The notes under the pieces are model-generated. The model saw only the letters and a program-made list of their open reading frames with translations, had not been told where the DNA came from and did not search any database. The position numbers and the translations under genes are program-made. Below are positions 33,715-48,905 of a DNA stretch of 64,000 nt, piece after piece. How positions within the stretch are numbered: the stretch's first letter is position 1; each line of letters starts with the position of its first letter. Origin of the DNA: Euptelea pleiosperma (Eukaryota > Streptophyta > Magnoliopsida > Ranunculales > Eupteleaceae). The DNA lies in NCBI GenBank assembly GCA_035048495.1, contig CM068546.1, positions 12,096,435 through 12,160,434 of the forward strand, in the 5' to 3' direction.

Positions 33715-34090
33715 TGACTAACCTGACAGACGTCCATTTGTCCCTAGAGATCCGTGGAATAGGGGAAAAGTTGGCCAATGAAGGCCCGAGTAATAGCTCT
33801 TGGACCCGACTTAACCTACGATAAACTTGATCTCTTCGCCAAGTTATTTAAGTCGACTCAGAGGTTGGTTTGGCGGAGGGGAGAGTCAAATGGCTGAAGG
33901 GAACTAGCTCAGGAGAAGGAGTCAGTTCACCCAACTAGTTGGCATCATTCCCCGAGATAATCTCTACCTAACCCCCAACTATTGGGACATATCCTACCTA
34001 CTACAGACAAAATCTCTCATGTCTGCACAGGTTGGTATCTAAGATAAACTAAAATGGAATGGTGAGAGATGGGTAGATTGAAACTTCTTA
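33715..34090 (+). repeat. Gypsy-type LTR, 5' part, same family as 29447-30112
   Basis: Parallels 29460-29830 with frequent mismatches: both have AAGTAATAGCTCT-like, GAGGTTGGTTTGGC and GATAATCTCTACCTAACCCC blocks in the same order. The match stops near 34088 and the 3' part of the LTR resumes after 35355, so the LTR is interrupted. Confidence 0.7.
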
Positions 34091-35355
34091 CAACATGTAA
34101 AGAATACATTCATATTCTGTTTCACATAATTTCGTATGACATAAACACATTTTGTACATATCCTATGTGTACTAGTTAGGCCTTTAGTATGTCGTGGTAT
34201 GCATCACTCTTGACTGCTTGAAGACTAAAAGATGAAAACCAACTCAGAAGATTGAAGACTGATTCACTTGAAGACTTGTATTTGTTAGCAATATTACGTG
34301 CTCACACATTTAGGATGGTTAATGACTTAGTGGCCTTAGAGATAAGAGGACTAATTGTAATATCGACTAAAACTAAGTCACGTAGGAAGATATCAGATTT
34401 GTACTTAAAGAAAACTTTTTTAATCAATATCTGGGAAGTCCAATCGATCGAACTTGTCCAATTGATTGGACAGCTTGAGTGTCATCAATTGGACTTTTGA
34501 CACAAGAAATTCTTTCTGTCCCAATCGATTGGACCAAAGGACTTTTTCCTCCTATTTTGGGAAATTTGTTTTTCACTTCCCCACGACCTCTAAAGGTCCA
34601 AGCTCGAGAATGACTCTATATAAACCCATTTTGGGCTTAAAGAAATACACATTTACACAAGTAAACACATTCTTGAGAGTCGAGCCTCACAGAGAGGAAA
34701 ATCCATGTTAGTCTTTGTTTATCCCATTTATGTTTTTCTATCTCCATGATCATTGGTTGAAGTATATTCACTTCACATTAAGCTTGATCAAACCTCTGGC
34801 TAGGTTACCCACTAGAATCCAAACCTAATAAGCCAGAGAGTATCATGTAATCTTAATCCTTATTGAGTCGTGTTCGAGGAGTCAGGGTGTACCGAATCTT
34901 TCACTTCTGGGGTGGGATCGGAGAGTGTAAATAAGATCAGGGTGTATCGATCGAATGGTATGTTTGGGGTGTACCAAACTAAACAGCGTTGAGGGGATCA
35001 TGACAAAAAGGGCGCTCGTGGACTCGTGTGTGGTAGCCAAAAGATATGGACGCACCGGCAGTTGGCCTTGGGCTGAATACTATAAGAAATGGTGCTGCGT
35101 AGGTAACCTCTATAACTCGTAACCTTTTGTTAGTGATACTTTGACGTCTAGACGTGGTCCCGTAGTTTTCCTTGAGAAAGGTTTTCACGATAAAATTGAA
35201 TGTGTAGTAGTTTGACTATTATTCTGCACATTTCATAGATTATATCAAATGATTAAGAAATGATATATCACGGAGATATATTTGATTTTAAGTCGATTGA
35301 GATAATCAATCTATTATATCAAACACTAGCAATTATACATGCAATTTTATTTTAT
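34088..35355. mobile_element. LTR-like insertion splitting the Gypsy LTR
   Basis: No open domain is seen. The sequence has an LTR-like layout: a TATA-type CTCTATATAAACCCATTTTG (34614-34633), followed by ACACATTTACACAAGTAAAC and GAGAGTCGAGCC, and a late GACGTCTAGACGTGG...CCTTGAGAAAGG block. Near 34440-34550 the near-palindrome TCCAATYGATTGGA occurs several times. It may be a solo LTR of about 1.25 kb. Exact ends and target duplication could not be fixed. Confidence 0.45.
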
Positions 35356-35523
35356 GTCAGGGGGGGCTGTCCCATCTCTCTCTCTCACCAGATCCCCTAA
35401 ACAACCTGAGTAACTGACTCCCTGGCTCAAGTTAGCGACTAGCTAGTCAGATACTCAAGTTGGCATTTGAAGTGTAGGGTCGGGAGGATGTCTGATCAAA
35501 ATCTTCATAGCGGAAGCTCTACC

Positions 35524-35601
<78 letters not shown>

Positions 35602-35725
35602 ACCCAACCTGAGTAGTTGACTCCTTGGCTCAAGTTAGAGAGCAGCTAGTTGGACACTCAAGTCGGCATTTGAGGTGCAGGGTCGATTTTACCCTTAAGA
35701 TAAGAAAATTGATCTCACATAGTAT
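35355..35725 (+). repeat. Gypsy-type LTR, 3' part, in two copies
   Basis: 35363-35480 and 35515-35725 each match 29965-30110 (CCCATCTCTCTC...CCCTAA...CCTGAGTA...GACTCC..GGCTCAAGTTAG...GGCATTTGA.GTG.AGGGTCG). They are two copies of the LTR 3' part, arranged in tandem. The second contains a strongly expanded CT tract. Confidence 0.65.
35527..35598. repeat. (CT)n microsatellite, about 72 nt
   Basis: Uninterrupted CT dinucleotides. The equivalent positions in the related LTR copies at 29968 and 35371 hold only about four to six CT units, so this is an expansion of a short pre-existing tract. Confidence 0.97.
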
Positions 35726-36919
35726 CCAATCGTAATTTAGAAAGTTAGTCTTCCCTTGTAAGTTTGCTTTTTATGCTGACTCAGCGAGATTTCTGCCATC
35801 TCAACAAGATGCTTGTATCTGTCATAAAATCTTCTAAGAAAATAAGTAAAAAATAATTAAAATATTGTATTAATTGGGCCTCATTAGGGGCCCATATATC
35901 ACGTGTTTGGCTCACGTGTGTACGGTTAAGATTAGTCAATTTATATATGATATCCATATCGCCCCTTTTGATACGTTGGTTAGGTAACTTAACCAACACA
36001 TCAAGAAAATGATTTTGTTGTTTCCTCAGTTAGCGCTTGTTGGTTACACATTTATGAAGGCGTGCGCCGTTTGAAAGGATAACATTAAAACAGTTATCAA
36101 TTCAAGTGGTGCTCCGGTGGCCAAGGTATTATATAATGGTATGAGGCGGCTTTTGTTCGGCATTCAAAAGTTGAAGAGTAACATTTGTAGAAAAAAAATG
36201 TCACGAGCTTGTCTGATACAAAAGGTAGGTCGCCTACTCTTTTAGTTTACAATTTGATAAAATGATATTTATAAATACTTGGGAGTCTATGGATTCAGAC
36301 CAAGAACTCTTGGTCCAAAACAAATGATAGGGGGAACCAAAGGATGTCCCCGTCAAAGAAAAAATGATAAAGAGGATTGAGACCGAGAAGGATCTTGAGG
36401 TCCCTTAGAAGGTTTAGAGTTATGGGTACATAATATAGGGTACTGACACCGTTCGGGTCAGGTTAGGTTACTTCCTTTGGGAACCTTTCCCCCGTGGAGC
36501 TATCAACATGACACTAGGTTACGGGTGTAAATTTGGCTCGAGCTCGCGACCCAGTCTGGCCTGCTAAGCATGGTCCAGCCTACGAAACCCTCTTAACAGG
36601 ACACAGCCCACCGATCAAATTCAATTGTGGCCATTGCGGAGTCGGCCTTTGCTCCTTTGGCTTTGTTGCTACCAACGTCAACTTGACGTTTCCCCTTTGC
36701 ACCTACCCATTCATTCTAGCTTGACCCCTTAGTGGGCCAAAGACCAGGATCCAACTCGTTCACACCATTACCTGTGGTGAGGCTATTCAGCAAGACAGCC
36801 TCAAAGTAGCCGAGGGACTCTTGTCAAACCACGAGGAATACCAAGGGAAATTCTATTTACACCCCCAAAATTGTGAAAGCAACCCACCCTAAGAAAACAC
36901 CCCACACCCACTTCGTCGT

Positions 36920-36956
<37 letters not shown>

Positions 36957-37587
36957 AGGAGTGTTCCCAACTTTGGGGATGCAAATAGAGCCACTCCTTT
37001 AGCAAAGTCCTAGCTCGTCGAATTTACCAATTGTATCCTCAGGTCCTGCTCGAGTCGTCCTTGGAGTTTGTGTGTGAGAGAGGAATACCACCGAATCAGG
37101 GTTTAAAATAAAAATTATATAGATGCAGCTAAATCTGAACCATACAATATTTTTGTACAGACAATAGAGATCTGGTTAGAATGCCTTGTGGGCACAATCC
37201 CATTGCTGAACTAGGACTCTTAAGGGCATTTTGGACTAGGGAATCTAACGGCAAGTTACAAGTATAAGGGCTTTTTGGTCCTTTGATCAACAATCCAAAT
37301 CCAAACCCAATCCCATTGATAACCCTAGCAACCCCATTAAACACATCTATGATAGCCAGTCTGAGAGATAGAAAGGGAGTGATAAAATATATCTAATTTA
37401 CGGACTTCATGTCCAGAGTCTCAGACGAAGACAATATAACTGGTCAAAAACGAGAGAATACGACCCAACTCTTTCAGTGTGATAATAGAATGGGGAAAAA
37501 CAGTAAGAAAGCAGAAATGAAATTCAATAAAACAGCATTTCTTCCCAAAATTGTTATCCAAAAAAACACCTAACATTTCACTCTGAT
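35726..37587. other. non-coding stretch downstream of the uL13 gene
   Basis: No gene is supported. The part at 36525-36570 (GGGTGTAAATTTGGCTCGAG) resembles the end of a MITE. A (CT)n tract lies at about 36927-36956. The stretch 37400-37587 should include the 3' UTR of the minus-strand uL13 gene. 36690-36732 is repeated exactly in the uL13 intron. Confidence 0.4.
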
Positions 37588-40780
<3,193 letters not shown>

Positions 40781-40789
40781 ACTAGGAAA

Positions 40790-41221
40790 GGGTCGCTCAA
40801 CGGGCGCGCTGGGCACCCACATTCCAGACAAAAGGAAATTTCCAAAAATGCCCCCTTCATTTTGTTTTTCGGCTGGGCACCCACCCCTTCTCCTTTGTGT
40901 CTCTCTCTCTCCACGGTGGTCCAGCACCGTGGAGAGAGGGAGAGAGAGAGAAAGAAAGAGAAAGACGGGAGAGAAAGAGAGAGATGAAGAGAGAGAGAGA
41001 GAGGGAGTGAGATAGGAAGAGAATGAGAGATAGGGAGATAGTGAGGGAGTGAGGGAGTGAGGGAGTGAGGGAGAGGGGAGGAGAGGAGAGAGAGAGTTAC
41101 ATAGTAGAGAGAGAGAATACGAAGGAGAAGGGGTGGGTGCTCAATCGAAAAACAAAATGAAGGGGCATTTTTGTCTTTGTGGGTGCCCAACCGAAAGACA
41201 TGGGCGCTCATAGAGCGACCC
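40790..41221. mobile_element. Mutator-like foldback MITE, 432 bp, 9-bp target duplication
   Basis: Both ends read GGGTCGCTC (left on plus, right on minus), and the inverted arms run for about 120 nt with shared blocks AATGCCCC, TTCATTTTGTTTTTCG and GCACCCACCCCTTCTCCTT. The flanks carry a perfect 9-bp direct repeat ACTAGGAAA (40781-40789 and 41222-41230); nine base pairs is the Mutator/MULE length. The loop is a GA-rich simple-sequence region (40930-41110). No coding capacity. Confidence 0.85.
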
Positions 41222-41230
41222 ACTAGGAAA

Positions 41231-42702
41231 TCTATCAAATAATAATATAGTGTGATTGAATAATATGAACCATCCAAATTTATTTTATTTGCAAACCAAA
41301 TGAATTAAAAGAGAAAAAAGGAAAAAAGACGAACAATCCGCCGTTCCTTTCAATTGTTTAGAAATAATAGTGAAAATCATAGTTGAATTATTCACGAATA
41401 ATTCATTAACTATTTTTGAATTATTTTTTAGTTATTCATTTATGGTAATGTACATGCTTCGATGTACACATGCTTACATGGATGTCACATGGGAAACTTA
41501 GAGCCACGTAGAATACTTAAAGGTAGGGCAATGATTGCATAGTCAATACTTAGGTGATATAAGAGATATAGGATTGGAGGTTGAGAGATAACTCCGCAAG
41601 GCATGATCTTGACAGTGTAAGGAGCCATGAAGGCGTCTCATTGACTTCATCCATTCATCGACATGAGGCTTTGACATAAGATGTTGAAGTGAGACGTCGA
41701 CGCATAGACATGTTTTGCGAACTGACATACTCAAATAGAAGAGTACACGAATGAGCGATCAACACCAATGATCAATCACTATCATCATAGGTGCCATGTC
41801 ACATCCATATAGAACGAGGTATTTCAGTTATTTCGCCTTTGAGACCCGAGTCTATGAATATCCTGCAAAGAAAGGAAAATGAGGCATTCTTTCTGGGGAT
41901 CAAATACATCTCTCTCTCTCTCTCTCTCATTCCCTATTTTCTGTGTCCAGTTGTCCTAATCTCTTATGTTCTCCTAGTCTGACAAAGATGAAACCCAAAG
42001 GGCTAATGACTTAACTTAGGTAGGTCCCCTAAGGTACATTTCCTCGCTCACCAGACATCCGTCACTTGCCTTATCCTCCCACACTTACAAGTAAAAATGT
42101 AGTTTAATGAGGAAAATAATCGTCAATGTTTTTATTTTGTTTTTACTTTTTAAAAAAAATTCAAGCAATCAAATGACAAACCCAAGTTATACTCGAACAT
42201 TTCTTACAATATTTTTGTGCACACGGAATTGCTAGCTATAGTCAAGAATTCCAACAAATGGTCCAAGAAAAAATGTATTGTTAAAGATTTGTATATACAA
42301 TCCCATTCTTGAGATGGGATGGGATCTTGAGTGGGATTGTCTCCTCATGTCCCTGCCCAAAGCCTACAAGGAGACCTAAAGAATTTCTTTTCTAAAATTG
42401 GGTTGTCAACCTTAGGGGACGTTGTTTCTATGGTCTAGACTTGGATGGTCATTGTGATTCGTGTGTTGCATATCTCAAGGACCATCTAATGGTGTACTCC
42501 TAAGGAAGACGTCCTCTTAAAGCTGTTAACAACACAACTCTTTTAGCCTATGAGTAGCGTTGCCATCAACCCTAGGAGAATGTCCTCTTTAGTGTTAGAC
42601 CGTTGGATTTTCCTTGGGATTCACACTACACAAATCTCAAAGTTCATCCAATGGTTTATACCTTAGGGAGGACAACCTCATGAGGTTAACAATAGCATTG
42701 TG
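41231..42702. other. non-coding stretch with a duplicated block
   Basis: No gene is supported. Blocks at 42430-42535 and 42595-42700 are related: both have CTCAAGGACCATCTAATGG or CTCAAAGTTCATCCAATGG followed by a GGA.GA..TCCTC..GAGGTTAAC-like end. Similar words lie at 28735-28800. A (CT)n tract is at 41909-41930. Confidence 0.4.
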
Positions 42703-42710
42703 CTTTGCCT

Positions 42711-43112
42711 CAGGGCTATCAATGGATCGAATCAACCCGAAATCGAATCCATTTCGATATGATAATTTTGGGTCCGGCTTACAAAAAAAGGGCTCGAAAC
42801 TAGGGTACTGGATCCATGTATGCTGATCCAATTTCTTATCAGATCATTACTAGATCCATGTACCAGCTTACTGGATCCATGTACATTACTTCAATTTTGA
42901 GTGAATAAAATATATAAGTTAATTATAAAATTTCTTTTTGATTAGTGGAATGGATAGGGTTTGAAACTCCATTTTATCCATCGGATCGGCTCCTAATCAC
43001 GATTATGTGATCCAATCTCTTATCGAATCAAATCTGAACTGACATATTTTCTTATTGAATCAGATCTAGATCAGCACTGATTCGACTCAAACCTGATAGA
43101 TTGATAGCCCTA
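42711..43112. mobile_element. hAT-type MITE, 402 bp, GGATCC/ATCGAATC motif
   Basis: Left end CAGGGCTATCAATGG, right end on the minus strand TAGGGCTATCAATC. A perfect 8-bp duplication CTTTGCCT flanks it (42703-42710 and 43113-43120). The interior repeats CTGGATCCATGTA, GATCCAATTTCTTATC and ATCGAATC words. No coding capacity. Confidence 0.85.
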
Positions 43113-43120
43113 CTTTGCCT

Positions 43121-44212
43121 CTAATAAAACTACAACTTTAGTCGAAAAAACTTAGGCATGTTTAGTGTGTTTAAGATAAACATACATGATAAATAATCAT
43201 TTTCAATCAATAATCATTATCAATGCTTATAAATGATTTAGTTACAAATAAGATAAATATGTTCAATATGTTGGAGCCATTTACTAAGGATTTTTTAAAA
43301 TGAATTTTTAGACTAGAATAGATATTTCCTGAAACCAAAAAAAATTATGGCAGAAGAATTTCAATAAGAAATGTTACCAAATGTTGATACAACTCAAGCT
43401 TTCCTCTACTTTATCTCCATCTTCAAACCTTAGCTCGCCAATCACTCAAGAGATCAAAGAAAAGTTCAATATGAGTTTTTTCGACAGATGGGGTGGCGAA
43501 AATGGGAAGGGGAACAAGCAATGAGAGCGGTGTTGATGGTGGAGGTGAGAAGGGATCATGGTAGAGCATGAAGTGGGTTGGATCTAAGTAGCTAGGTCAA
43601 TATTCAAATCAACTTTAAACACGTGGATCCAAATTCGGATCAGAGATAGATCCATATACTTTGATCCAAAACTGAACCAAAATCTCTATAATAGGATCCA
43701 CATTCGTCCCATATACAGATGTACTTGTTGGATCGATGCGCGTTGGATTTATTAAAGAATACTTTTTATTATAAGGATTCAAAACCAACGATTGGATTTG
43801 ATTAGATCCAAATTTGACCCAAATTAGACTTGAATCAACTCTTCTAGATCTGTATCTAGCTAACTCTTTTCTTATTTAGATTATGTTTAATTTAGAGATA
43901 CAAAACCATAGAATACATATTCAAATTGGGTTAGATCTCATGTCACATGTGTTCCATTTCATGCCTTGGGTGGTAGTGAGAGGGAGTAGTTGAAGTTGGT
44001 GGTCAATGAAGAGAGAGAGAGAGAGAGAGATCAACATATGATTATAAAAGTATGTTTTATTATGTTAAAGAGAAATTAAAGTACTATTATGAAAAAAAAT
44101 GGATTGTCTTTTGTCATCAAACTCAATTATTAGTGTTGAATATCGATTAAACGATTATTAGACCAAAACTTGATTATCATTATTGTAACCAAATGGGCTC
44201 TTTAAATCATAA
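43121..44212. other. non-coding stretch, partly a decayed GGATCC-motif repeat
   Basis: 43580-43870 repeats GGATCCAAAT, TTGGATC and GATTAGATCC words like the element at 42711-43112 but I cannot find matching ends. A (GA)n tract lies at 44009-44029. No gene is visible. Confidence 0.4.
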
Positions 44213-44220
44213 ATATAAAC

Positions 44221-44653
44221 CAAGTTTTAAAGGAGGTCATTTTAACGGTTAAATGGACTGGGGGTGTTATCGTTTAAACGGCCGTTAAAACGGATTGAAA
44301 CGGACAGGGGCAAAAATGGTAAAAAATGGATTTTAACGGAAATATGGAAAAAATATCATTGAAATTCAAATTTTGAAATTTGAAAATTTTAAAAAAAATG
44401 GAATTTAACGGAAATTAAACGGATTTTAACAGAATTAAACGGATTTAACAGCCATTTTTTTCACAAAAAATTTTAGAATTAAACGGCTATTTAAACGATT
44501 TTAACGGCCGTTTAAACTATTTTAACGGCCGTTAAAACAAAAAAACGGCCATTTTTTTCAAAACCGTTAAAACGTGTTTAAATGGAAACGGGCTTGGGGC
44601 GTTACCGTTTAAATGCCGTTAAAACCGTTTAAACGGCCGTTTTTAAAACCATG
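44221..44653. mobile_element. hAT-type MITE, 433 bp, AACGGCCGTTTAA motif
   Basis: Left end CAAGTTTTAAAGG, right end on the minus strand CATGGTTTTAAAAACGG. A perfect 8-bp duplication ATATAAAC lies at 44213-44220 and 44654-44661. Almost the entire interior is AACGGCCGTT, GTTTAAACG and TTTTAACGG repetition, with an AT-rich centre (GAAATTCAAATTTTGAAATTT-like) shared with the element at 5909-6190. Confidence 0.85.
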
Positions 44654-44661
44654 ATATAAAC

Positions 44662-46315
44662 TAGTTTATTTTCAAAAGTATAAAATAAAAAAGTTTATAT
44701 AAACATAAATGAATTTTTGTTTATGCAGGGAGAAACAAAAAAAAAGAGCGTGGTAGAGGTTTCTATTGACTTTGAAGCAGTAAATCTTGTTCTTTCATGC
44801 AAGTAAATGTCTAATTTTAGATACATTCATGTTATGAGAGATAGAAAAGATGGTTAATCTCAAAATCAATTAGATCAAATTAGACCATTGATTTGACAAA
44901 TCGAGAGATTTAAGGTTAAGAATCATAATTGACTTTAGGTGACTTGTTAGAATCGTGAATTGGGGCCTACATCAAGTTTAGTTTAGGTTTGGTTTTGATC
45001 TTTAATGGGATCTACTGCCACATTGGCATTGGTTGGTTTAACTTTATCTTCATGTGATACAGTTTGTTCTTATGAGGGTCTTAAGATTTAATTATATTAG
45101 TTTTATTTTAAGGTTTAAATTAACTAGGTTAGTTTGCTTTTATAAAAAAAATGATGTAATTAACGTCTACATGAATTTTGTAGATTAGAGATAAATTAAA
45201 AGTAGTTGTACTTACGTGTGATAATTTTTAAGGTAGCTCATAAGTTAAGTTCTTTCTCTATCAATAGAAGTGCTATATATGGTTGCTCATCTTTTAACAC
45301 TTTTATAAAAGAGAACTATAGAATAAAGAATTTTGTTAAAAGAAAAGTTATTTCTTGTATAAGATCCACACAAGTGAGGTAAGAAATTGTTGGTGTTCTC
45401 TTCTCTTACTCTTTTATTTATCTTCTTCTTGATTGGGCATGCACATAGATCATGTGATTCCTTCTGTTTTTAATTATGGTTGGGCTTTAAGTTCTACTTG
45501 TATCTCTATTGGCTTTAGACTTCAATTTTGGCACCTTTAGTACAAGCCTTTCAATGTTAGTTTTTAAACACTCATAATATTAATGGATAAAATTGGTATG
45601 AAAGCATTTAAATTTGAATGGAATCGTAACTACCACATGGAGAGCATTAGTACTGAAGGGTATACAGATGGTCAAAAAAATGTTCATAGCCTAGTGATAG
45701 TGAAGATTGATTAAAGTGCTTTAAAGAATTAAGGACAAGGTTCTTAAAATGACTTAAAAGATGTCCATTCTAAAAGATTTAGAAAATGCATAAAACTAAT
45801 TGAGTTTGTGAGTTTTCAAAATTTATTAATAAATGCTTACCGAAATAGGTACTGGCAAGATTTCATTTGAGTAGAAATAAGCCACATTGTCTTGCCAACA
45901 AATAAAAGAAAATAACTAAGTATGAGCTTTTTACGAGATCTTCACCACATAAACAAGATGGTTATGTGGAATTTAGAGCTTAGTTTGAATTCAATCATAT
46001 ACTTCTAAATTCTATAAATAGGATATAGGGCTCAAACTTGAAGGACTTTCAATTTTTCCATATTTATAGTTGTTCTAAGGTTTTTAAAAGTTGTGAGATA
46101 TTCTCTTATTATTTTGAGAATAATAGTGCTCTGATTGTAATAAGAAAGTGATTCAATTTAAGTATATATATAATCTTGTATTTATTATAATTGTTTTATT
46201 ATGATTTATTCGGGCAATCCAATTCGAATTCACAATTGGTAGCCTATTCTAACTAGGTATTTCCTTTTGGATTTGTCTAGAGTCAATAAATAGGGATCTC
46301 TAACTTATTTGCCAT
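44662..46315. other. AT-rich non-coding stretch
   Basis: No open reading frame with a recognisable domain, no clear repeat ends. Low GC throughout. Confidence 0.35.
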
Positions 46316-46425
46316 CATCATCATGATAAGCCTTTTTCCCAATAGTATGGGGTCAGTTGCATGATTCCTATATTCCTCTATCCAATCATGTCTAAAGTCA
46401 TCTCTTCCGTTAAGGAAAGTTTCAG
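46316..46425 (-). mobile_element. 3' tail of an RTE-type LINE
   Basis: On the minus strand the sequence runs through a GACCCCATACTATTGGG segment, then AAAAGGCTTATC and (ATG)n. This layout, a GACCCC...TTGGGAT...AAGGCTT segment followed by an ATG/GAT microsatellite, is the 3' end of plant RTE-like LINEs, as I know the family. Only the tail is present (5' truncation is normal for LINEs). A second copy lies at 59990-60080. Confidence 0.55.
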
Positions 46426-47587
46426 ATCTCAAACTTATTAAATTTCTAATTCCAAATATATATTTTTTTACAATCTTTAATTGATGTTAAGTTTTAACAC
46501 TATGGATTTAGAACCAACGAAGGCAATAAAGCTTGCATTAGTAGGTAGTTACAGTATGATATTCAAATAAGAAATTTTTGTTTAATCGATTGATTGTCCT
46601 CCATTCTAACCATTGTTTGCAAAAGATATTGTCATGGTTAAAATGATGACTCCAATCACCAATGTTGTTTATCTAAGATTTCTTAATGTCTCTTGATTGA
46701 CTTTGAATGACAGATTTCTCTTTGATATTTTACATTTTTACCAGCCTTAGTTAATTACCGTTTTACCTCTCAAATCACCATTAATGCTATTGAATATCTT
46801 TACCGTCTTTTTTACCCATTTATATTTCGAAATTCCAAGTATTACCTTTCTCAATTGTTGTTTTTTGGCTCTAAAATTACAAGGGCATTGTGGTATTTTC
46901 CTTTGGGGGTTTGTAGCCCACTTATAAGGGTAGGGCATTTTGGTCTTTTCCTTTGGGGGTTGTGTAGCCCACTTATAAGAGCATCTCCAATCGTTCAGCA
47001 AATCGGACTTTTTGCTGATCGACAATCTCCAATCGTTAGGCAAAAAGTTTGATTTGCCGATTTTTCAAACAATTGCTCGATAGTTTCAACACGACACTGT
47101 TCACAAGCCAAAATGCAATCATTACACTTTTTTATTAACAAAGCACATTTGCTTTCTGATATAATTACAAGTTGCCATTTTACGAAACTGCCACATTCTT
47201 TTAATTCATACACTTTCAACCATATTTACAATGTTACCATTTACAGTTATGCTATGGTCAATTTTAATTCAAAAGTCACTTGTGAAAGACTCCAATGACT
47301 TTTTCTTCAAATTTTAATTCTTAAAGTCACTTGACTCCAACGGCTCTTTCTTCAAATTTTAATTCTTAAAGTCACTTGACTCCAATGGCTCTTCAACAGC
47401 TAGTGCTATTTTAATTTATTAAATTATATTATATTTTATTATACTAAAAATTTTATAAATACACTTTCAAATACTATTTTTTTACAATTGTTCTACCTTA
47501 TTCTCTATTTGTATTGTTCTACTTTAGTCTCTATTTGTTTTTATCTTCTTCTACTTTTTCAATTTTATATATCATAAAAGGTGCAAG

Positions 47588-48534
47588 TCAAAATAAATCT
47601 ACACGTGGGAAGGCATTTTCTATGGATGAAGATGAGGCATTGTGTCACGCGTGGTTAGCGATCTTAGAAGATCCAATTTACGGCAATAGTCAATCGAGAG
47701 ACGCATTTTGGACACGTGCCTCTGAGCATTACCATACCATTGTAACAGTACCAATGTGAGAACCTCAAGTTCATTGATGAATCGTTGGGCGACAATCAAT
47801 ACACATATATCAAAGTTTGCATCATTCATTATTCAAATCGAAGCGAAATCACAAAGTGGTACTATAGATGTAGATAGGATGAGTTTTTTAATTTATATTC
47901 AATTATATTATTATTATTTTTTATCTTTATTATTCTTAATTTTGTGTTTGTTTATAGTATCTTGAAGCGAAACGCATGTATCACTCGGTAATGGGTAAAT
48001 CATTCATCTTTGAACATTGTTGGACTATTTTAAAGCATTGCCTAAAATTTATAGCAACTACAACCAAAGGGTGGAAAAATGTCACGAGAAACCTTTTTGA
48101 TGAGATGAATTCATCATCATCGAATCCCTTTACCCCCATTTCAGTCAGCACACCTACAGATCCAGATGATATATTCACGGGAGAATATATCGAAAGGCCA
48201 ACAGGGAGAAAATCTGAGAAAGCTAAAAGGAAGAATAAAAGCCGCTATGATCCAAATTTGTTAGGAGAAATACTCTTAGAAAATGTTAAAGTGAATGAGT
48301 ATTTGATTGAAGATAAGAAACAAAAGATCGAGGATAGGAAACAAAAGGCCATTGAATGAGCATCGCGTCTTCAATTCATGGCCATGATGAATGAACGAGA
48401 ACAGAAAAAAGAAGAGAGAGAACAGAGAATGGAAGAAGAAGCAATCATGGCGAAAGATATCGAATATGAATTCGATACAAAAAAATTATTATTTATCACG
48501 TCAAGCGGATATCCTTGCTTGATAGAATGCTTCT
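47588..48534 (+). pseudogene. Harbinger ORF1 (Myb/SANT-like DNA-binding protein), broken
   Basis: The first part encodes a trihelix/Myb-like segment (FSMDEDEALCHAWLAI, then DAFWTRASEHYH) and, after a frame change near 47755, SSSLMNRWATI and an FIIQIEAKSQSG segment. An intron-like gap (about 47870-47957) is followed by an EAKRMYHS...FEHCWTILKH segment, then a basic KRKNKSRYDP region and a long charged coiled-coil-like helix. A TGA at 48357-48359 stops the helix, and it continues in the same frame to about 48534. ORF1 proteins of this family help the transposase enter the nucleus and bind the ends. The frameshift and the stop indicate loss of function. Confidence 0.75.
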
Positions 48535-48905
48535 AATTATGTAATCTTTAAATTATGTATTCAGTGAAATATTTTGTTGTTTGAGAAATATGTCCAGTCC
48601 ATTCCAAGTAATTATAAAAATCAACTATATTAGTTAAAAATGTACATTAATTAATAAAAGATACATTCATGTAGTTAAATTTCTGTTAAATGCACTTAAA
48701 TGGTAAAAACCGAAAAATACAAGAACCATTGAGGCCGAGATGACTTACGAATGTCGCTAAGCAAAAGCAAGACAACAAGAAACAAAAGAAAAAAGAAGCA
48801 GAGCACCCACTACAACGCATTCTTAGAACAAAGCCAATCTCATCTAAAACAAATTCATCAAAGAAGAGGTTGCAGCATTGAGGAAAGATTTAGAACACAT
48901 AGTTA

